Origin: Ananas comosus
Lineage: Eukaryota > Streptophyta > Magnoliopsida > Poales > Bromeliaceae
Length of the DNA: 64,000 bases
Direction: 5' to 3'
Assembly: GCF_001540865.1 (NCBI RefSeq)
Contig: NC_033623.1
Coordinates: 5,509,262-5,573,261 of the forward strand
In this document: piece after piece, positions 12,485-24,787 of the stretch
Numbering within the stretch: position 1 is the stretch's first letter
Layout: each line of letters opens with the position of its first letter
Made by a program: the position numbers and the translations under genes
The notes under the pieces: generated by a model
Seen by the model: the letters and a program-made list of their open reading frames with translations, nothing else
What the model was told of the DNA's origin: nothing
The model's database searches: none

Positions 12485-12496
12485 TGATATCAGAGC
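12485..12496 (+). other. Primer-binding site of element D
   Basis: TGATATCAGAGC differs by one base from the TGGTATCAGAGC sites in this window and begins nine bases after the LTR end. The change is G to A, like most of the damage in this element. The leader from 12497 to 12817 has no other recognisable feature. Confidence 0.8.
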
Positions 12497-12817
12497 CTAG
12501 GGTTGAGTCTTAGTGGACCGAGCAAACCTTAGGTCGGTTGGACTATAGGAAATAGCCTCGTGAAAGGCGAGGTCTATTTCACTTGTAAGCGAAAGTATCA
12601 CGATTGGGTTGTAATATAACTCTAAAAAGTTGGAGTTTAATTGAAATGTATGGCTTCTAACTTCGCGGAGGGTTACGTTGGCGGCCGACAACGTAACATC
12701 GGGAGTTAGTAGTGAAGAACATTTTCTTACTTTCGCAGGATTTGGGTATTATCTTCTTGAGCAGGGATTCGATAGCGTGGGTTTTACTAACTTACGCTTT
12801 TATGATGTTGTAGTGAG

Positions 12818-14190
12818 ATGCTGATAACACGCTCTCAATCCGCTGAAGCGTATAATGCGGCACCCCTTGAGGAGGTCGAGACCTTCGTTACCTCCGGATC
12901 CGGCGAGGTAACGGAGTTGAGGAGCCAGCTTGCGGCCCTCACCGACTTGGTGACTCAATAGACGGAGGCGGCCCGACAGCAGACAGAGGCAGCGCGTCGA
13001 CAAGAGGCCCGAATGAAGCAACTTGAGGACCTTCTTCTATAGCAGGCAGTGGCCAGAGAGGCTCAGGTTCCTACACCACCCACGCTGGTGGAGATGGTCG
13101 CACCTCGAGGGTCGTCCCCTGCTCACGACACATCTCGGACGACACCTGCGGTAGCGCCACGGGAGGAGGTGATTGCTCCACCACCAGCTCAGGTGCCTTC
13201 GGCAGGGGCAGTTTTTTCCGCATTAGTTGAGGGAGCAGAGCGGGACCGGCTCATGGATCGCCTCAATGAGTTCAAGAGGTGCAATCCCCGGATCTTCGAC
13301 GGAGAGAAGGTCAACCACTGGATCGTGGAGAAGTGGTTGATGCATATGGAGAAGCTCTTCCACGACACCTTCGTGGAGAAAAGGGATCGAGTGTGGCTCG
13401 CCACTCACCATTGGACGGCGAGACCGATCGTTGGTGGTTGGACATCCATGAGAACCCCAACACCGATCTTGCGGCCATTACATGGAAGAAGTTCAAGGAG
13501 CTTCTGTTGGCGCAATACTTTCCGGACAGCATCAAGAGGAAAATAGAGCAGAGCTTGCGCAACTTGTGCCAGGGAGACCAGACAGTGGCCGAGTTTGCGA
13601 GGGAGTTTTCTCAGCTTCTACACTGCGTGCCTTTCGTCGCGCGGGACGACGAGGATAAGGCCCACATCTTCGAGCGTGGAATGCGACCGTCCATCTTTCG
13701 GTTTGTGCAATCCTCTAACCTCCAAACCTACCGGGAGGTAGTGAATCGCGCGCTCATTGTAGAGAGTGGCGCGGCGGACGTGCAAGACCGGAGAGAAGGC
13801 TTGGATAAGGGTAAGGGCAAAAGGCCCGCGGCTGAGAGTGCGAGCCAGACGCACTTTAGGAGGCCGCCGAAGCACCCTAGGGGCCAGCAGCGTGGGCGTG
13901 GCTCGGCAGCGCAGCGAGGAGGTCCTGATCGACGCCGACCTCCCCAGTGTGTGATCTGCAGTGGTCCTTACATTCCACCGCAGTGCCTGCAGCGGGGAGG
14001 CAAGTGCTTCTAGTGTGGCCAGGAAGGCCACTTCCGGACCGAGTGCCCGAGGGGTTCATCACCAGCACCGTCGATTGCATCGGCACCAGCTCTACCCGCC
14101 GCCAGTCAGGGGACTCCATCAGCACAGTACCAGCCTGGACGGTCATCCGTCCAGCGTCAGAACGAGGGATCTCGACCGACCCCGAGTGGG
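12818..14190 (+). pseudogene. gag: Element D gag
   Basis: The start is ATG at 12818 (protein MLITRSQSAEAYN...), chosen by position after the leader. Two in-frame TAG stops at 12959 and 13040 fit Gln codons turned to TAG. The gag core follows (GRKVNHW-type region near 13300, then WWLDIHENPNTD). A frameshift of one base lies near 13412, within CACCATTGGAC. Frame two continues through the capsid (FARVFSQLL-like region near 13600) to a CVICSGP partial knuckle and KCF-stop-CGQEGHF, where TAG at 14011-14013 interrupts the CCHC knuckle. The frame stays open into protease. Product is non-functional. Confidence 0.85.
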
Positions 14191-14193
14191 CGT

Positions 14194-17100
14194 ATGTATG
14201 CCGCTCAGACCGAGGAGACGGCAGCAGCCGAGGATATGGTCGCAGGTATCATTTTATTAGATGGCATTCGAGTTCGTGCATTATTTGATACCGGAGCATC
14301 GCATTCATTCATAGATCGGCTGTTTGCCGAGTTGCATGGCATCCCATTGGTTTCTTTGTTGCATCCGGGACATGTTGTTGTACCCGACCATATTTTGGAT
14401 ATTAGAGATTATTGCCCCAGTTGTTCTGTCCGAGTAGGAGATTGGATTATGCCCGTGGATTTGCTAGCCTTGCGTAAGCTGGGGGAGTTTGATGTGGTCC
14501 TAGGCATGGATTGGTTAACCAAGTATTATGCCACGATCAATTGCAAAAATCAAATGGTTACTTTTAGAGAATCGGGGCAGACTGAGGTTGTATTTAGAGG
14601 ATGCCGGAGTTTGCTGTTTCCGATGACGATCAGCTCGTCTCAAGCTAGGCAGCTGATCAATAGAGGTTGCATAGCTTATTTGGCTAGTATTGTGCTGAGG
14701 GGCGAGGATGACTCCCCTAGGATTGAGGATATCCCAGTGGTGCGGGAGTTTTGTGATGTGTTTCCAGCTGAGCTACCGGATATGCCACCTGATAGGGAGA
14801 TCGAATTTGTGGTAGATCTCGTCCCTGGGACTACTCCAATCTCGAAGGCGTCCTATAGGATGGCAACAGCAGAGCTGAAGGAGCTGAGGGCACAGCTGCA
14901 GGATTTGTTGGACAAGGGCTTCATTCGACCGAGCGTCTCGCCTTGGGGGGCACCAGTCTTGTTCGTCAAGAAGAAGGACTGATCACTTCGCCTATGTATG
15001 GATTATCGTGAGCTTAATAAAGTCACGATCAAGAATAAGTATCCGTTGCCAAGAATCGACGACTTATTTGATCAGCTTCAGGGATCGAGTGTGTATTCCA
15101 AGATCGACTTGCAGTTGGGATACCACCAGTTAAAGATCAAACCCGAGGATGTATCGAAGACAGCTTTTAGAACACGGTATGAACATTATGAGTTCACAGT
15201 TATGCCGTTCGGGCTTACTAATGCTCCGGCAGCTTTTATGGATCTAATGAACCGTGTTTTTAAGCCTTATCTAGACAGGTTGTCGGGGTGTTTATCAACG
15301 ACATCTTGGTTTATTCCTGAAGTGATGCAGATCACGAGGAACATTTGAGGCTTGTACTTCAAATACTTCGGAAAAAGGAGCTTTATGCCATGTTGAAAAA
15401 GTGTGAATTTTGGCTTCGAAGGGTGACATTCCTTGGGCATTTGATTTCGGGATCGGGTATAGCCGTGGATCCTAAGAAGATTGAGGCTATCAAGGATTGG
15501 ACGAGACCGACGAGCGTCACGGAGATACGGAGCTTCCTTGGATTGGCCGGCTACTACCGGAGATTTGTCGAGGGATTTGCTAAGCTATCTACTCCCCTCA
15601 CAAGGCTCACGCATAAAGGCATCAAGTTCTGTTGGAACGGTGCGTGTGAGAGGAGCTTCCAAGAGTTGAAGCAAAGATTGATGATCACCCCGATCCTAAC
15701 CCTACCTGTTGCTGGAGCAAGGTATGTGGTTTATAGTGATGCTTCGTTTAATGGATTGGGTTGTGTTTTGATGCAGGATGGCAAGGTGATCGCGTATGCT
15801 TCTCGCCAATTAAAGGATTATGAAAGGAACTATCCTACACACGATTTGGAGTTGGCGGCCATAGTCTTTGCATTGAAGCTATGGCGCCACTATCTTTATG
15901 GCGAGCGATATTAAGTATACATGGATCACAAGAGCTTAAAATACTTATTCACTTAGAAGGAGTTGAACTTGAGGCAGCGCAGATGGTTAGAGCTACTCAA
16001 GGACTATGGCTTGATTATTCTCTACCACCCGGGCAAGGCTAATGTGGTAGCGGATGCGCTAAGTAGAAAATCAATGGAAAACATACCGATGCATGTTGTT
16101 GCTCAACCGCAGTTGATCGAACAGATGAAGCGGTTGGAGTTGGAGGTGGTGACTCCTGACACGCCCTTGAGGTTGATGACCTTGGTAGTGCAACCTACGC
16201 TTTTGGATAAAATTAAAGAAAAGCAAATTTTCGATATGGATGATAAAATGGTCGATGGTTGCACCGGCGATTTTCTTGTGGATGATCAAGGGTTGATGGG
16301 TTTTGTTGGAAGGTTATGTGTGCCGACGGATTCAAAAATTAAAGAGGATATTCTTCAAGAGGCACATCGGGCACCCTATGCTGTACATTCGGGAGGCACC
16401 AAGATGTACAAGGACTTAAAGTTGCTCTATTGGTGGCCCGGAATGAAAAAGGATGTTGGTGAGTTTGTTGCTAGATATCTAACTTGCCAACAGGTGAAGG
16501 CTGAGCACCGATTACCCGCGGAAAAACTTCAGAGTTTGCCGATTCCCGTGTGGAAGTGGGAGATGATCACCATGGATTTTGTTATGGGATTGCCCCGCGC
16601 ACAGGCCGGGCATGATGCTATTTGGGTGATCGTGGATAGGTTGACGAAGTCGACGCACTTCATACCTATTCATACTACTTGAACTAGAGAGAAGCTCGCA
16701 TAACTGTACCTTGATGAGATTGTGCGACTTTACGGAGTGCCTACTTCGATTGTGTCTGATCGAGACACCCGATTTGTATCTCTCTTTTAGATGAGTCTGC
16801 AGGACGCCTTAGGCACTCGATTGGATTTTAGCACTGCTTTCCACTCTTAGAGTGATGGGCAGTCGGAGTTCACTATTCAGACCTTAGAGGATATGCTCCG
16901 AGCATGTGTGATAGACTTTCAGGGAGGATGGTCGCAGCATCTACCGATGGCGAAGTTTGCTTATAACAACAGTTATCAAGCAAGCATAAAGATGGCACCC
17001 TTCGAAGCGCTTTATGGACGGAAGTGTAGATCGCCACTTCATTGGAGTGAAGTTGGCGAGAGATTGGCTTTAGGCCCTAATTTTCTCAAGGAAGCTGAGG

Positions 17101-17316
17101 ACAAGATTCGTATTGCTCGAGAGCGACTTTTGACCGCAAAGAGTACACAGAGGAGCTACGCCGATCGATGACGGCGAGACTTGTAGTTCTAAGTTGGAGA
17201 CCATGTTTTCTTGAAGGTCTTGCCGACTAGAGGGATCCGGAGATTCGGGATTCGGAAAAAGTTGAGCCCTCGATTTATTGAACCGTATGAGATTTTGGAG
17301 CGTGCAGTCCCGGTAG
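14194..17316 (+). pseudogene. pol: Element D pol (protease, RT, RNase H, integrase)
   Basis: Protease has FDTGASHSF (14287-14313). TGA at 14980-14982 precedes the RT block with [18 protein letters not shown] frameshift lies near 15280, just before the catalytic motif, which reads FIND (15291-15302) instead of FIDD. RNase H ([12 protein letters not shown]) follows. TAA at 15912, TAG at 15954, TGA at 16680 and TAG near 16788 and 16848 break RNase H and integrase. Integrase keeps the HHCC zinc-binding region (CLAPYAVHSGGTKMYK-like, near 16360-16500) and the [12 protein letters not shown] core. After TGA at 17169 a GIRRFGIRKKLSPRF segment is still readable up to the insertion at 17317. The chromodomain is not seen. 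Confidence 0.88.
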
Positions 17317-18418
17317 TGTCGCGCCCCGAGACCGCTAACAATTTGGCACTGCTCGGACGCGTCGAACAAAAGCCGAACGGATAGCACCTCTCCTATCCAC
17401 TCAAGGCTAAACAACCTGATCATATACAAGAATTTGCCCAGGAAGTAGAAATTCATACATACATGATCACAAGGGCACACACAGTGCCAACAAACTAAGA
17501 GCAAGAATCCACAAGTATACACAAGTGAAATAAAGAGAGTTTTACTAAGTATTACATCATTTGCATTCAATTACACTTTCATCTTCTCAGAATGGATACA
17601 TGGTTCACTAAGGACCATCAAATATATACATTTATAGCTCTCCAAATCCTCACCTACAAAAGTCTCTCATCTACATAGGTGTACTAATGCAAAATAGGAA
17701 GCTACTATGTACTACTGCTCGGGCGCAATGCCCTTGCCGCGGTCCTCACTCGGCGCGCTCGTACTAGGCCCTGCAACAAAGTGGGGTGAGAACTATTGTC
17801 CATAGTTCCCAGTGGGTTCGACCGCCGACTCCGCCGATCTACCCACTAGGTCCGAGTGGGCAAAAGCAGATAGATAGATAGTTATGAAAAACTGTAAATG
17901 CGATAGTAGGAAAACTATGCTACTATGCCCAATCATATGTCATTTATGCATGCATCATAAGTAAAAGGTTTACTAACATGCTAATCCATGTCCAACAAGC
18001 AAATGTTCAAGTAACAATGCTATTCTCATGTTCAATCAATCCTTAGCGATCCACTTGGGTTCGCCCACGACTCACCTCAAACCTCGTATGGCAAAGAGAC
18101 GTACCTCGCTCTCAAACCCAAGGCCGCCTGTAGGGAATCAACTCTGCCCCTCTCGCACCAAACTCCGGAGTGCTTGAGACCTGGGTGGTGCGACCACCAC
18201 AAGTATGAACAGACTGTGAGTATGATCCATCCTCTCAACTCGAGGATACCCTACTAGCTAGGGCTACAAGTCACTCAGGAATCCACCTATCCCAAAGTCC
18301 AAATATGAATGTTTGGCTACATCATGTTCCTGTCCAACGAGTCATTTACTAGGGAATCCACCTATCCCTAAGTTCACATGCCACTAGTGTCATTTACACT
18401 AAGTTATATGCCACTCGT
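17317..18418 (-). repeat. Truncated LTR, probably 3' LTR of element E
   Basis: The plus strand begins TGTCGCGCCCCGAGACCGCT at the break in element D and is clearly homologous to the reverse complement of the LTR ends of J and G (CCAGGAA, GGGCACA, GTGAAATAAAGAGAGT blocks). The left flank is GGTAG (17312-17316). The LTR stops at about 18418, where gag of element F begins, so about half of it is missing. Its orientation and position make it the likely 3' LTR of the minus element whose integrase is at 23613-24279. That link is inference. No gene is present. Confidence 0.75.
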
Positions 18419-18466
18419 TCATACGCTCCGGCTGAAGACCGTTCATGTGCTCCGGCTGAAGACCTA
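18419..18466 (+). repeat. 24-bp tandem duplication at the LTR/gag junction
   Basis: GTTCATACGCTCCGGCTGAA GACC (18419-18442) is followed directly by GTTCATGTGCTCCGGCTGAA GACC (18443-18466). In intact relatives the phrase occurs once in gag, so a short duplication was made at, or after, the fusion of the truncated LTR to gag. Confidence 0.85.
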
Positions 18467-21400
18467 TGAAGAGGTGCTCGATCGTGCGTTGTGGGTAGAG
18501 CACGACAACGCCATTGCGCGCGAGGAACGCGAGGCTTTTGAGAGGGACAAGGACAAGGAGAAGTCCAAGAAGCGAATGGCTGGTGGTTCTGCGGGGCAGT
18601 CGAGTTCCAAGCGCCCCCCTCGGTATCCTAGATCGCAGTGGCGGGGAGGTAGAAGCCAGTCAAGGAGTCAGACGACTTCCTTCCTGTGCGTGATCTGCGG
18701 TAGGAATCATAGGCCAAATGAATGTTCTCAGCGTGACGGGAGGTGTTTCCGATGCGGCCAAGCGGGACACTTGAGTTGGGATTGCCCGGGCGGCGCGTCA
18801 CCTGCTCCGTCAGCTGCTTCCGCTCAGTATGCTCCACGACAGCTTGCAGGACTGCCACCTGCTATGTCAGCTGGGCGCGCTTCGGCACCGCGTCAGCCGG
18901 AGGGATCACGTGCACCGAGTGGACGGGTTTTCGCCACTCAGGTGGAGGAGCAGCCTGCTGTACTCGACGACGTCGTGGCAGGTATTATTCTGATTAATGG
19001 CATTAGAGCAAGAACATTATTTGACACGGGTGCATCACATTCATTTATTCGTGCATCGTTTGCTAAGATGCATGGCATGGACATAGTGCATAATTATGAC
19101 TATTGGTGGGTTAACGCACCAGAACACTCATTTAGAGTTCACGAGGAGTGCCTAGCTTGTCTAGTTCAAATCGGTGACTGGATCATGCCGGTGGATTTGC
19201 TAGTGCTTAAGCAGATGTGGGGGTTTGATGTCATCTTGGGAGTTAATTGGCTCTCCAAGTACCATGCCAACATCGACTGTGACAGTAAGGTTATCACTTT
19301 TCGTGAGCTTGGTCAAGAAGAGTTGGTGTACCAAGCGTGCAAAAGCTTGCGCTTCGCGGCGACGGTGTCGGCGGCGAGGGCGAGGAAGATTATCAAAGGC
19401 GGATGTGTGACCTATTTGGCGACAATGGTAGATGCCCAAAAGGAACACCATGAACTTGGAAATATCCGAGTAGCGTGTGAATTTCCGGACGTGTTTCCGG
19501 CGGAGTTACCGGGATTGCCACAGAATCGGGAAATCGAGTTCGTCATTGACTTGATTCCCGGAGCGGCGCCGATTTCGAAGGCTCCGTATAGAATGGCACC
19601 GGCGGAGCTTAAGGAGTTAAAGGCCCAGTTACAGGACTTGCTCGACAAAGGCTTTGTTAGGCCGAGCGTGTCGCCATGGGAAGCTCCGGTGCTATTTGTG
19701 AAGAAGAAGGATGGTACACTTCGACTTTGCATTGATTATTGCGAGTTGAATAAAGTGACGGTCAAGAACAAATACCTGTTGCCGAGAATAGACGACCTGT
19801 TTGATCAGTTGCAGGGGTCACGGGTATACTCGAAGATAGACCCTCAGTCGGGATATCACCAGTTGAGGATCCGGCAAGAGGATGTGCACAAAACGGCATA
19901 CCGTATGTAGTATGGCCACTATGAGTTTACGGTAATGCCGTTTGGACTTACGAATGCCCCAGCAGCATTTATGGACCTAATGAATCGGGTCTTTCGACCG
20001 TTATTGGACAAGTGCGTCGTAGTGTTTATCGACAACGTATTGGTGTATTCGCGGAGTGAAGAAGAGCACGAGGAACATTTAAGAACCGTGTTGCAAATAC
20101 TCCGGGACGAGAAGCTTTATGCTAAGCTCAAGAAGTGCGAGTTTTGGCTTTCGAAGGTAACCTTCTTAGGCCATGTGATATCCGGGAGCGGAGTCTCGGT
20201 AGATCCAAGGAAGATTGAGGCGATTCGAGATTAGCCTCGTCCGACGAGTGCGGCGGAAGTCCGCAGTTTCCTCAGATTGGCAGGCTATTATTGGCGTTTT
20301 GTTGAGGGGTTTGCGAAGTTGACTACTCCTCTCACACGCCTAACGCACAAAGGAGTAAGATTTGATTAGAGCGACGGTTGTGACCAAAGCTTCCAAGAGT
20401 TGAAAGAGAAGTTGACATCGACACCGGTACTTGCATTGCCAACGCCGGGAGAGAGTTTCGTGGTGTACAGTGATGCTTCCTATGGTGGCCTCGGGTGTGT
20501 TATTATGCAAAATGGGTGAGTCATTGCTTATGCTTCGCGTCAGCTGAAGAGCTATGAGAAGAACTACCCGATACACGATCTCGAGTTAGCGGCGGTCATT
20601 TTCGCGCTAAAGTTATAGAGGCACTATCTTTACGGTGAGCATTGTGAGGTGTATAGCGATCACAAAAGCCTCAAGTATTTGTTCACCCAGAAAGAGTTGA
20701 ATATGCGGCAGCGGCGGTGGTTGGAGTTGTTGAAGGATTATGACCTTACTATCCTATACCACCCCGGAAAGGCTAATGTCGTTGCCAATGCACTAAGTAG
20801 GAAATCGGTTGAGAACTTGGCGACGACGATTACTAGTCAACCGTCATTGCATAAAGAAATGCAACGGTTTGGATTGGAGGTAGTGGCGCCGGAGGTTCCG
20901 ACTATCTTGGCGGCACTAGTGGTTCGACCAACCTTGTTGGAGCGAATCAAGGAGCGGCAAGATGATGATCCGTATCTCCAAAAGGTGTGGAATGACATTG
21001 ACGGCGGACGCGCTGGCGACTTCGGCGTGGAACCTGGTAGTGCACTTCGGTTCAGAAACCGATTGTGCGTACCTAAGGATGATGAGATTCGCAAGATGGT
21101 GTTGCAAGAGGCGCATCATTCCCCGTATAGTATCCACCCGGGCGGCACTAAGATGTACAAGGATCTAAAGTTGCATTATTGGTGGCCGGGCATGAAAAGG
21201 GACATTGGGGAGTTTGTGGCACAGTGTTTGACGTGCCAATAAGTAAAGGCCGAGCGTCGTTTTTCCGCGGAAAAGTTGCAAAGCTTATCAATCCCCGTGT
21301 GGAAATGGGAGGACATAGCAATGGACTTTGTGGTCGGACTACCCTGATCGCAAGCTGTACATGACGCCATATGAGTGGTTGTGGACCGTTTGATGAAGTC

Positions 21401-21950
21401 AGCTCATTTCTTGCCAATCCACACCACATGGTCAGGAGACAAGTTAGCCCAGGTTTACTTGGACGAGATAGTGAGATTACATGGGGGTTCCCGTGTCGAT
21501 TATATCAGATCGAGACCCCAGTTCACTTCTCATTTCGGGAAGAGCTTGCAGGATGCTCTAGGCATGCGGCTCGATTTCAGTACGGCGTTTCATCCTCAGA
21601 GTGATGGACAATCTGAGAGGACAATTCAGATACTCGAGGACATGTTACGAGCATGTGTGCTTGACTATCGTGGAGGATGGCATGAGTATTTGCCAATGGC
21701 GGAGCTCGCTTATAATAACAGTTATCAGGAGAGTATAGCGATGGCGCCATTTGAGGCACTTTATGTACGAAAGTGTTGTTCTCCTATTCATTGGAGCGAA
21801 GTGGGTGAAAAAGTCGCCCTTGGTCCGGATGTGCGAGAAGCGGAAGAAAAGGTCCGCATTGCTCGTGAGAAGCTGGTGACGGCACAATCCCGGCAACGAA
21901 GCTATGCGAATAAGCACCGGAAGTATTTAGAGTTTGCGGTTGGCGATTCG
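18419..21950 (+). pseudogene. gag-pol: Element F gag-pol fragment
   Basis: The first residues ([15 protein letters not shown]) are the gag core end. [13 protein letters not shown] and [14 protein letters not shown] give two intact knuckles. Protease has FDTGASHSF (19021-19047). RT is open to TAG at 19908, then continues; the catalytic motif reads FIDN (20025-20036). Stops follow at 20232 (TAG), 20367 (TAG), 20518 (TGA) and 20616 (TAG) in RT end and RNase H, and TAA at 21241 in the integrase zinc region. The integrase core has VVDRLMKSAHFLP and STAFHPQSDGQSERT. Sequence homology to integrase stops at about 21950 after EFAVGD, where LTR sequence begins. Most stops replace Trp, Gln or Arg codons, as C-to-T or G-to-A changes would. 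Confidence 0.87.
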
Positions 21951-23612
21951 TCGAGCCGGTACGAAGATATTGAAGAAACAAGCTAAATTGGTACAGATGG
22001 CGGCAGCTCGCGGTGTAGGTGTCTAAAAATTGTGAAAATTGAATCGGGGCTTCTCAGCATTCCTACAAGGTGGGGGGTGTTGTCCGGAAACACCGGATCT
22101 CTTTCTATGTCTATGTCACTTCTTTGAGCATGTTGATAATATTGTACTCATGCATGTAGGGTAATGAGATAAATGTTGATTGTATCAATTATCTGCTTAT
22201 GAACATTGCAAATATATTGTAGAGCCATGAGAACGAGAAAATGAACAACCCTATATGTATGTGAAAGTGAGAAAAGACTTGATCCATAGTAAATAAAGGT
22301 GACATTAACTCTAGTGACATGATTGGCACCGAGGACATATTGTGCTAGATAAGGTAAAACCTTAAAAGCATTGTGAAATATTGACTATCCCATTGGTGGA
22401 CATTGTGGTAAGTGTGGCCCTAGATAATGTGACCTTGTGACAATATGAATTGATGAGCTAAGTAGGGTAAGCCTTATGAGCAATATGAGAATAATGGCAA
22501 AAGTGGCTAAGATATGTAAAGACCATTCTACGCATTATGACCATTGTGGCTTGGTATAGTGACATGCATGAATAGGTAAAGACCTTTCATCAGCATTGTG
22601 GCATTGAGACTGGTTGGCTATACCTCCTCAAATTGAGGAGGGGATCATACTCATATATATTGGTTCCGGCTTGTGTGGAAGGTCGCTCCTCCACAAGCGG
22701 TGTACTCCAGAGTGTAAAACACCACGGGTGAGAGTGCCCGACGAAGATCCCTCGGGTGGTTGAGCCTTGTGCCTCCCCCGGTTAGATGGGATGTGTGGAC
22801 TGTGAGTTGGGGTAAACCAGGAGCACCCCAGGTTGATTGGGTAAAGGCCAAAGGAAAGTGTGTGGACTGTGAGTTGGGGTAAACCAGGAGCACCCCTGAT
22901 TGATTGGGTAAAGACCATAGGAAAGTGAAAAGGACATGCATGCATAATCATCATGTATTTGAATATGAATATCTATCTGTGATTTGCTTTCTTGCAGGCA
23001 TTGTATTAGAAGTGAATTAGTTGGTTTGTTATCCTTCTTTATTGAAATACATATGCCTGAAATAGACCTAGTGGGCGAATCGGCGCAGTCGATGGCCGAA
23101 CCTACTGGGAACTTCTTCTAGTTCTTATCCCACTAACCATGCAGGTTCTAGCGCGAGCAGGGCGATCGGGGCTCGTGGCGTGGTTATCGTGCTCTAGGTA
23201 GCATACTACCTTTATGTATATAGAGGCACCCTTGTATATTTCATCTATTATGTCGATGATGTAAATGTAAAATGTAAATGTAATAAAATCATGTGAGAGG
23301 TGAAAATGTATTAAGTTCATTTAAGAGATGAGGTTGTAAATTGAGATGAATGAATGTAAAGAAATTGTATAAGCTTTGTATTTGATTGAAAGTGATCAAT
23401 ATACAATGTATAAATGTAATAGTTAGATTGCTCTCACTTATGTTTGGTTGTTGCTTGCCCTCGTGCACGCCGTGTATACTTGCATTCATTATGTTTGAAT
23501 TGCTATGTTATACATGTACTGTTGGAACCTTGGGCGGACAGGGGAGGTGCTGTCCGTTCGGCGTCTGTTGACGTACCCGAACCGACCAAATTGGCGGTCC
23601 CGGGGCGTGACA
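21951..23612 (+). repeat. 5'-truncated 3' LTR of element F
   Basis: From about 21951 (TCGTCGAGCCGGTACGAAGA) the sequence matches the interior of the LTRs of I and G around 30045-30080, not integrase. It continues through GGTGGGGGGTGTTGTCC, the GGACAGGGGAGGTGCTGTCC block and the end GGGGCGTGACA. About 900 bp of the LTR start, including any ACCGGT array, are absent. No gene is present. Confidence 0.8.
22792..22925 (+). repeat. 67-bp tandem duplication in LTR of element F
   Basis: Two units, 22792-22858 and 22859-22925, both start TGTGTGGACTGTGAGTTGGG and both carry GTAAACCAGGAGCACCCC and GATTGGGTAAA. They differ at a handful of positions. Confidence 0.85.
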
Positions 23613-24279
23613 GTCATCACGTCCTCAAGCTCCCACGTTTCTTCCCGATCGTCGTGTTCGCTCCAATGAACTTTAACATACGGAATTTCACGATTGCTTA
23701 GCTTTCACACCTCCCGATCAACAATGTACGTCAGGAACTCTTCGTAAGGCATATCCTCTTGAAGCTCTATCCGTATATACGAGAGAATATGCTTCGGATC
23801 ATAGACATACTTGCGGAGATTGGATACATGAAACACGTCGTGCACCCCCGCAAGCCTCGGTGGTAATGCTACTTTATAAGCCACCGCACCAACCCTTTCT
23901 AAGATCTCAAAGGGTCCGACAAATCGGGGACTTAGCTTCCCCCGGACACCGAACCGCTTGACTCCTCGCATTGGCGAAACTTTTAGAAATACGCGGTCTC
24001 CAACCGCGAACTCGATGTCTTTCCTTCGCTTGTCGGCATAACTTTTGTGCCTCGATTGCGCCGTCGCTAATACTTGTCGGGCAAGGCGAACTTTCTCCTC
24101 AGCCTCTCGAACCACATCGGGGCCGAGAGCAACTCTCTCGCCCACATCGCTCCAATGAATCAGCAAGTGACACTTCCTTCCATAAAGGGCCTTGAATGGC
24201 GCCATCGCAATACTTTCTTGATAGCTATTGTTGTATGCGAATTCCGCCATCGGTAAATGATCATACCATCCGCCCTTAT
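23613..24279 (-). pseudogene. pol: Element E integrase C-terminus and chromodomain
   Basis: The minus strand encodes [13 protein letters not shown], the ALYGRKCH integrase block, DRVFLKVSPMRGVKRFGVRG and the LSPRFVGPFEILERVG segment, then a chromodomain with IPYVKVHW and EETWELED. One TGA at about 23705 (after DREV) replaces a probable Arg codon. The fragment is cut on the right by element G at 24280 (flank CTTAT, 24275-24279) and on the left, close to the end of the chromodomain, by the LTR of element F. The integrase N-terminus and the rest of pol must lie beyond the 3' end of G, outside the visible contiguous sequence. Confidence 0.88.
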
Positions 24280-24490
24280 TGTAAGAAAGTGAATTCTCGA
24301 AATCCGAGAGTTGGACTTCGTCCAGGATCGACTAATTATTGAGTGGATAGGCTTCGGAAAAGCTAAAAATGTCCAAAACACAACAAGTGCTTTGGAGTTG
24401 AGTCCGCGAGAGCAAAGATGCAAAAATATGCATTTGGCAGGTTCCCGTAAGTAAGAATACTGGCAGAGAAGGGGTCTGCGCTGAGTTGGT

Positions 24491-24787
24491 CTCGGGGACC
24501 GGTCCCTAGCAAGGAAGGACCGGTCCCCGTAGCTGAGGTTGCAACAGACAGCTGATGCAATCGGTCCCTGACCAGAGGGACCGGTTCTCGTAAGCGTATC
24601 TGGCTGAGATGCTCTCGGGGACCGGTCTCTCATCGGGAGGACCGGTCTCCCAGGGACCGGTCTCTCGGGCAGGGACCGATTCCCGTACGCGTGAAGGCTG
24701 GCAGAGAGCCTTCCTCCCACATGGATTGTTCTCGGGGACCGATCTTCCCGACGAGGGACAAGTCCTCCCGACGAAGGACCAGTCCCT
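24491..24787 (+). repeat. ACCGGT-box array in LTR of element G
   Basis: Repeated GGGACCGGTCCC, GGACCGGTTCTC, GGGACCGGTCTC and decayed forms (GGACCGATC, GACCAGTCC) occur through about 300 bp, several as perfect palindromes. Position matches the arrays in the other Tekay LTRs. Confidence 0.7.

Larger units (their letters stand above)
10041..17316 (+). mobile_element. Element D: decayed Tekay-type retrotransposon
   Basis: The order is 5' LTR (10041-12476), primer site, leader, gag, protease, RT, RNase H, integrase and the start of the post-integrase region. The element is then interrupted at 17317 by the LTR of element E. The left flank is CGGCG (10036-10040); the matching right copy and the 3' LTR are not in the window. 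It is the most decayed of the large elements, with at least nine stop codons and two frameshifts. Confidence 0.88.
18419..23612 (+). mobile_element. Element F: Tekay-type element deleted at both internal ends
   Basis: The element keeps gag C-terminus to integrase (18419-21950) and the 3' part of its 3' LTR (21951-23612). Its 5' LTR, primer site, gag N-terminus, integrase C-terminus, chromodomain, polypurine tract and LTR 5' part are missing. The right end TGACA at 23612 is followed by GTCAT (23613-23617), a candidate target-site copy, and by the chromodomain region of element E, showing that F inserted into E. Confidence 0.82.

Noticed and set aside
17317..18418. 3' LTR of element D.
   Set aside because: Orientation is opposite to D and the sequence is of the J/G family, not the D family; it interrupts D and does not end it.
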